Positions 63,274 to 64,000 of a stretch of DNA of 64,000 nucleotides are shown in pieces (within the stretch, counting starts at the first letter, position 1; each line of letters begins with the position of its first letter). This DNA comes from JBBRCE01 sp038205115. GTDB lineage: Bacteria > Planctomycetota > Planctomycetia > Pirellulales > JBBRCE01. The notes beneath the pieces were generated by a model. It saw nothing but the letters and a program-made list of their open reading frames with translations, made no database searches and was not told where the DNA came from. Made by a program: the position numbers and the translations under genes. The stretch spans positions 123,870 to 187,869 of the forward strand of contig JBBRCE010000002.1 of the NCBI GenBank assembly GCA_038205115.1. The letters are read 5' to 3'.

Positions 63274-63894
63274 ATGCAAGTCGAAGTACAGCAGATTTCC
63301 GAGCAAGGTTTTGCCGTGGTGCAGGCGGCAATCAGCCAAGCGGCCGTCGATCAACTCACCAGCGAGATTGACCGTTCGCTGGCCAGCGAAGAACTTTCCG
63401 GCACCGCGCTTCGCAGCAGCGATGGCACCGTCTATGCCGCCCGCAACGTGCTGGATTTGCTACCTTCCGCCGCTCAAGCTTGGCTTACGCCGCGGTTGGA
63501 GCAATTGCTGCTTAGCGTGCTCGGGCCCGAATTTGGCTTAGTGCGCGGTTTGTTTTTCGACAAGCCGCCGCAGCGGTCGTGGTCGTTGCCTTGGCACCGC
63601 GATCAAACCATCGCGGTCGCTGAGCATGTTCGGCCGCTGGGGCGCTTCTCCAAGCCGACGCTCAAAGCGGGCGTCGCGCACGTGATTGCGCCAGACTCGT
63701 TATTGCGTGAGATGTTGACGCTGCGTATTCACCTCGACCCGGTCACCGACGAAAATGGCCCGCTGCAGGTGATCCCGGGCTCGCACCGATTGGACGATTC
63801 CGGCGGCGAACGATTTCCAGCGCAACCGGCCGTGGCCATTCATGCCCAGCGGGGCGACACACTAGTGCGTCATCCAGTCTTAATTTTCGGGTAG
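63274..63894 (+). pseudogene. Phytanoyl-CoA-dioxygenase-family gene, truncated at the 3' end by an IS element
   Basis: A 2-oxoglutarate/iron oxygenase-like product. The first iron ligands are in SLPWHRDQ (His108, Asp110), and GPLQVIPGSHRLDDSGG is typical of planctomycete members. The protein ends at residue 206 (RGDTLVRHPVLIFG) where relatives continue with a stretch carrying the second iron-ligand His and the 2-oxoglutarate-binding Arg. The last codons lie inside the IS630-type sequence described next. The remaining fragment should be inactive. The native start is ATG 63274. Confidence 0.7.
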
Positions 63895-64000
63895 AGTCGC
63901 TTGAGTTTCAGGCGTGCGTTTTCGATTTTGAATTGCCAGTCGACGCCGCGTTGTTTGTCGTTGGTCTTGGTTGACCAAGCTGCGATTTCTGATTGCAAGA
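63870..64000 (-). mobile_element. 3' end of an IS630-family transposase (partial, runs off window end)
   Basis: Reading the minus strand from the window edge gives 42 codons to a TGA at 63870-63872. The product includes LQSEIAAWSTKTNDKQRGVD and WQFKIENARLKLKRLYPKI, which I recognise as the C-terminal pattern of IS630-family DDE transposases (WQFTTxDARIKLKRLYP). The frame stops very close to the point where the oxygenase homology ends. A CTAG at 63862-63865 is a plausible TA target of this family. The other end is outside the window. Confidence 0.75.

Overview
The window looks like a chromosomal segment of a GC-rich, flagellated, Gram-negative planctomycete, probably of the Pirellulales type. 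The taxon is inferred from gene content: a large bacterial Ser/Thr kinase with a C-terminal membrane anchor, a secreted PQQ-propeller protein, a cytochrome c/copper-monooxygenase-like secreted protein, a small protein with the RFQFSL-TLL N-terminus, and a degenerate histidine-phosphatase homologue. Not identified anywhere: rRNA, tRNA, CRISPR array or prophage.

Layout. 1-3365: start of a lipoprotein gene (minus), then ilvA and nagA (plus). 3382-23511: one minus-strand flagellar block, read flgB-flgC-fliE-fliF-fliG-fliH-fliI-fliJ-(flbB/motE-like)-fliK-flgD-flgE-flbD-motA-motB-fliL-fliN-fliO-fliP-fliQ-fliR-flhB. This is the order known from spirochaete flagellar operons and, less motA/motB, from the Bacillus fla/che operon, but fliM is missing at its expected place between fliL and fliN. 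A near-consensus sigma-54 promoter lies just upstream of flgB. 23889-29172: upstream on the same strand is a TPR membrane protein, an FlgN-like chaperone, a soluble histidine kinase and a sigma-54-dependent response regulator. This suggests that the two-component pair activates the structural operon through sigma-54.

29602-37402: a CFA-synthase-like methyltransferase, then a divergent tripartite RND efflux system (TolC-like on minus; lipoprotein adaptor and RND pump on plus). 37483-49159: mixed housekeeping and accessory genes: a small secreted protein, an isoprenylcysteine-methyltransferase-like protein, a translationally coupled double-domain KaiC-like ATPase and hybrid histidine kinase, a BshB1-like deacetylase, CobL (CbiE-CbiT), a radical SAM protein coupled to a 91-residue protein, an LRR lipoprotein, an 11-bp minisatellite that forms the 3' end of a small membrane-protein gene, and a LarA-like protein.

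49380-64000: two Hsp20 genes, a LON-N-domain protein, a DUF309 protein, rpe, a histidine-phosphatase pseudoenzyme, accD, a PQQ-propeller protein, a Ser/Thr kinase separated from its likely extracytoplasmic half by one in-frame TAG, a cytochrome c/copper-monooxygenase fusion, an SDR, a pyridoxamine-phosphate-oxidase-fold protein, and a phytanoyl-CoA-dioxygenase-like gene cut off by the end of an IS630-family element that runs out of the window.

Most interesting points: the fliM-less operon with a FliN carrying two FliM-like N-terminal peptides, the large duplicated-domain insert in FlgE, the sigma-54 circuit, the KaiC/hybrid-kinase pair, the pseudo-phosphatase, the amber-split kinase and the IS-truncated oxygenase. 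I found no wholly unprecedented system.
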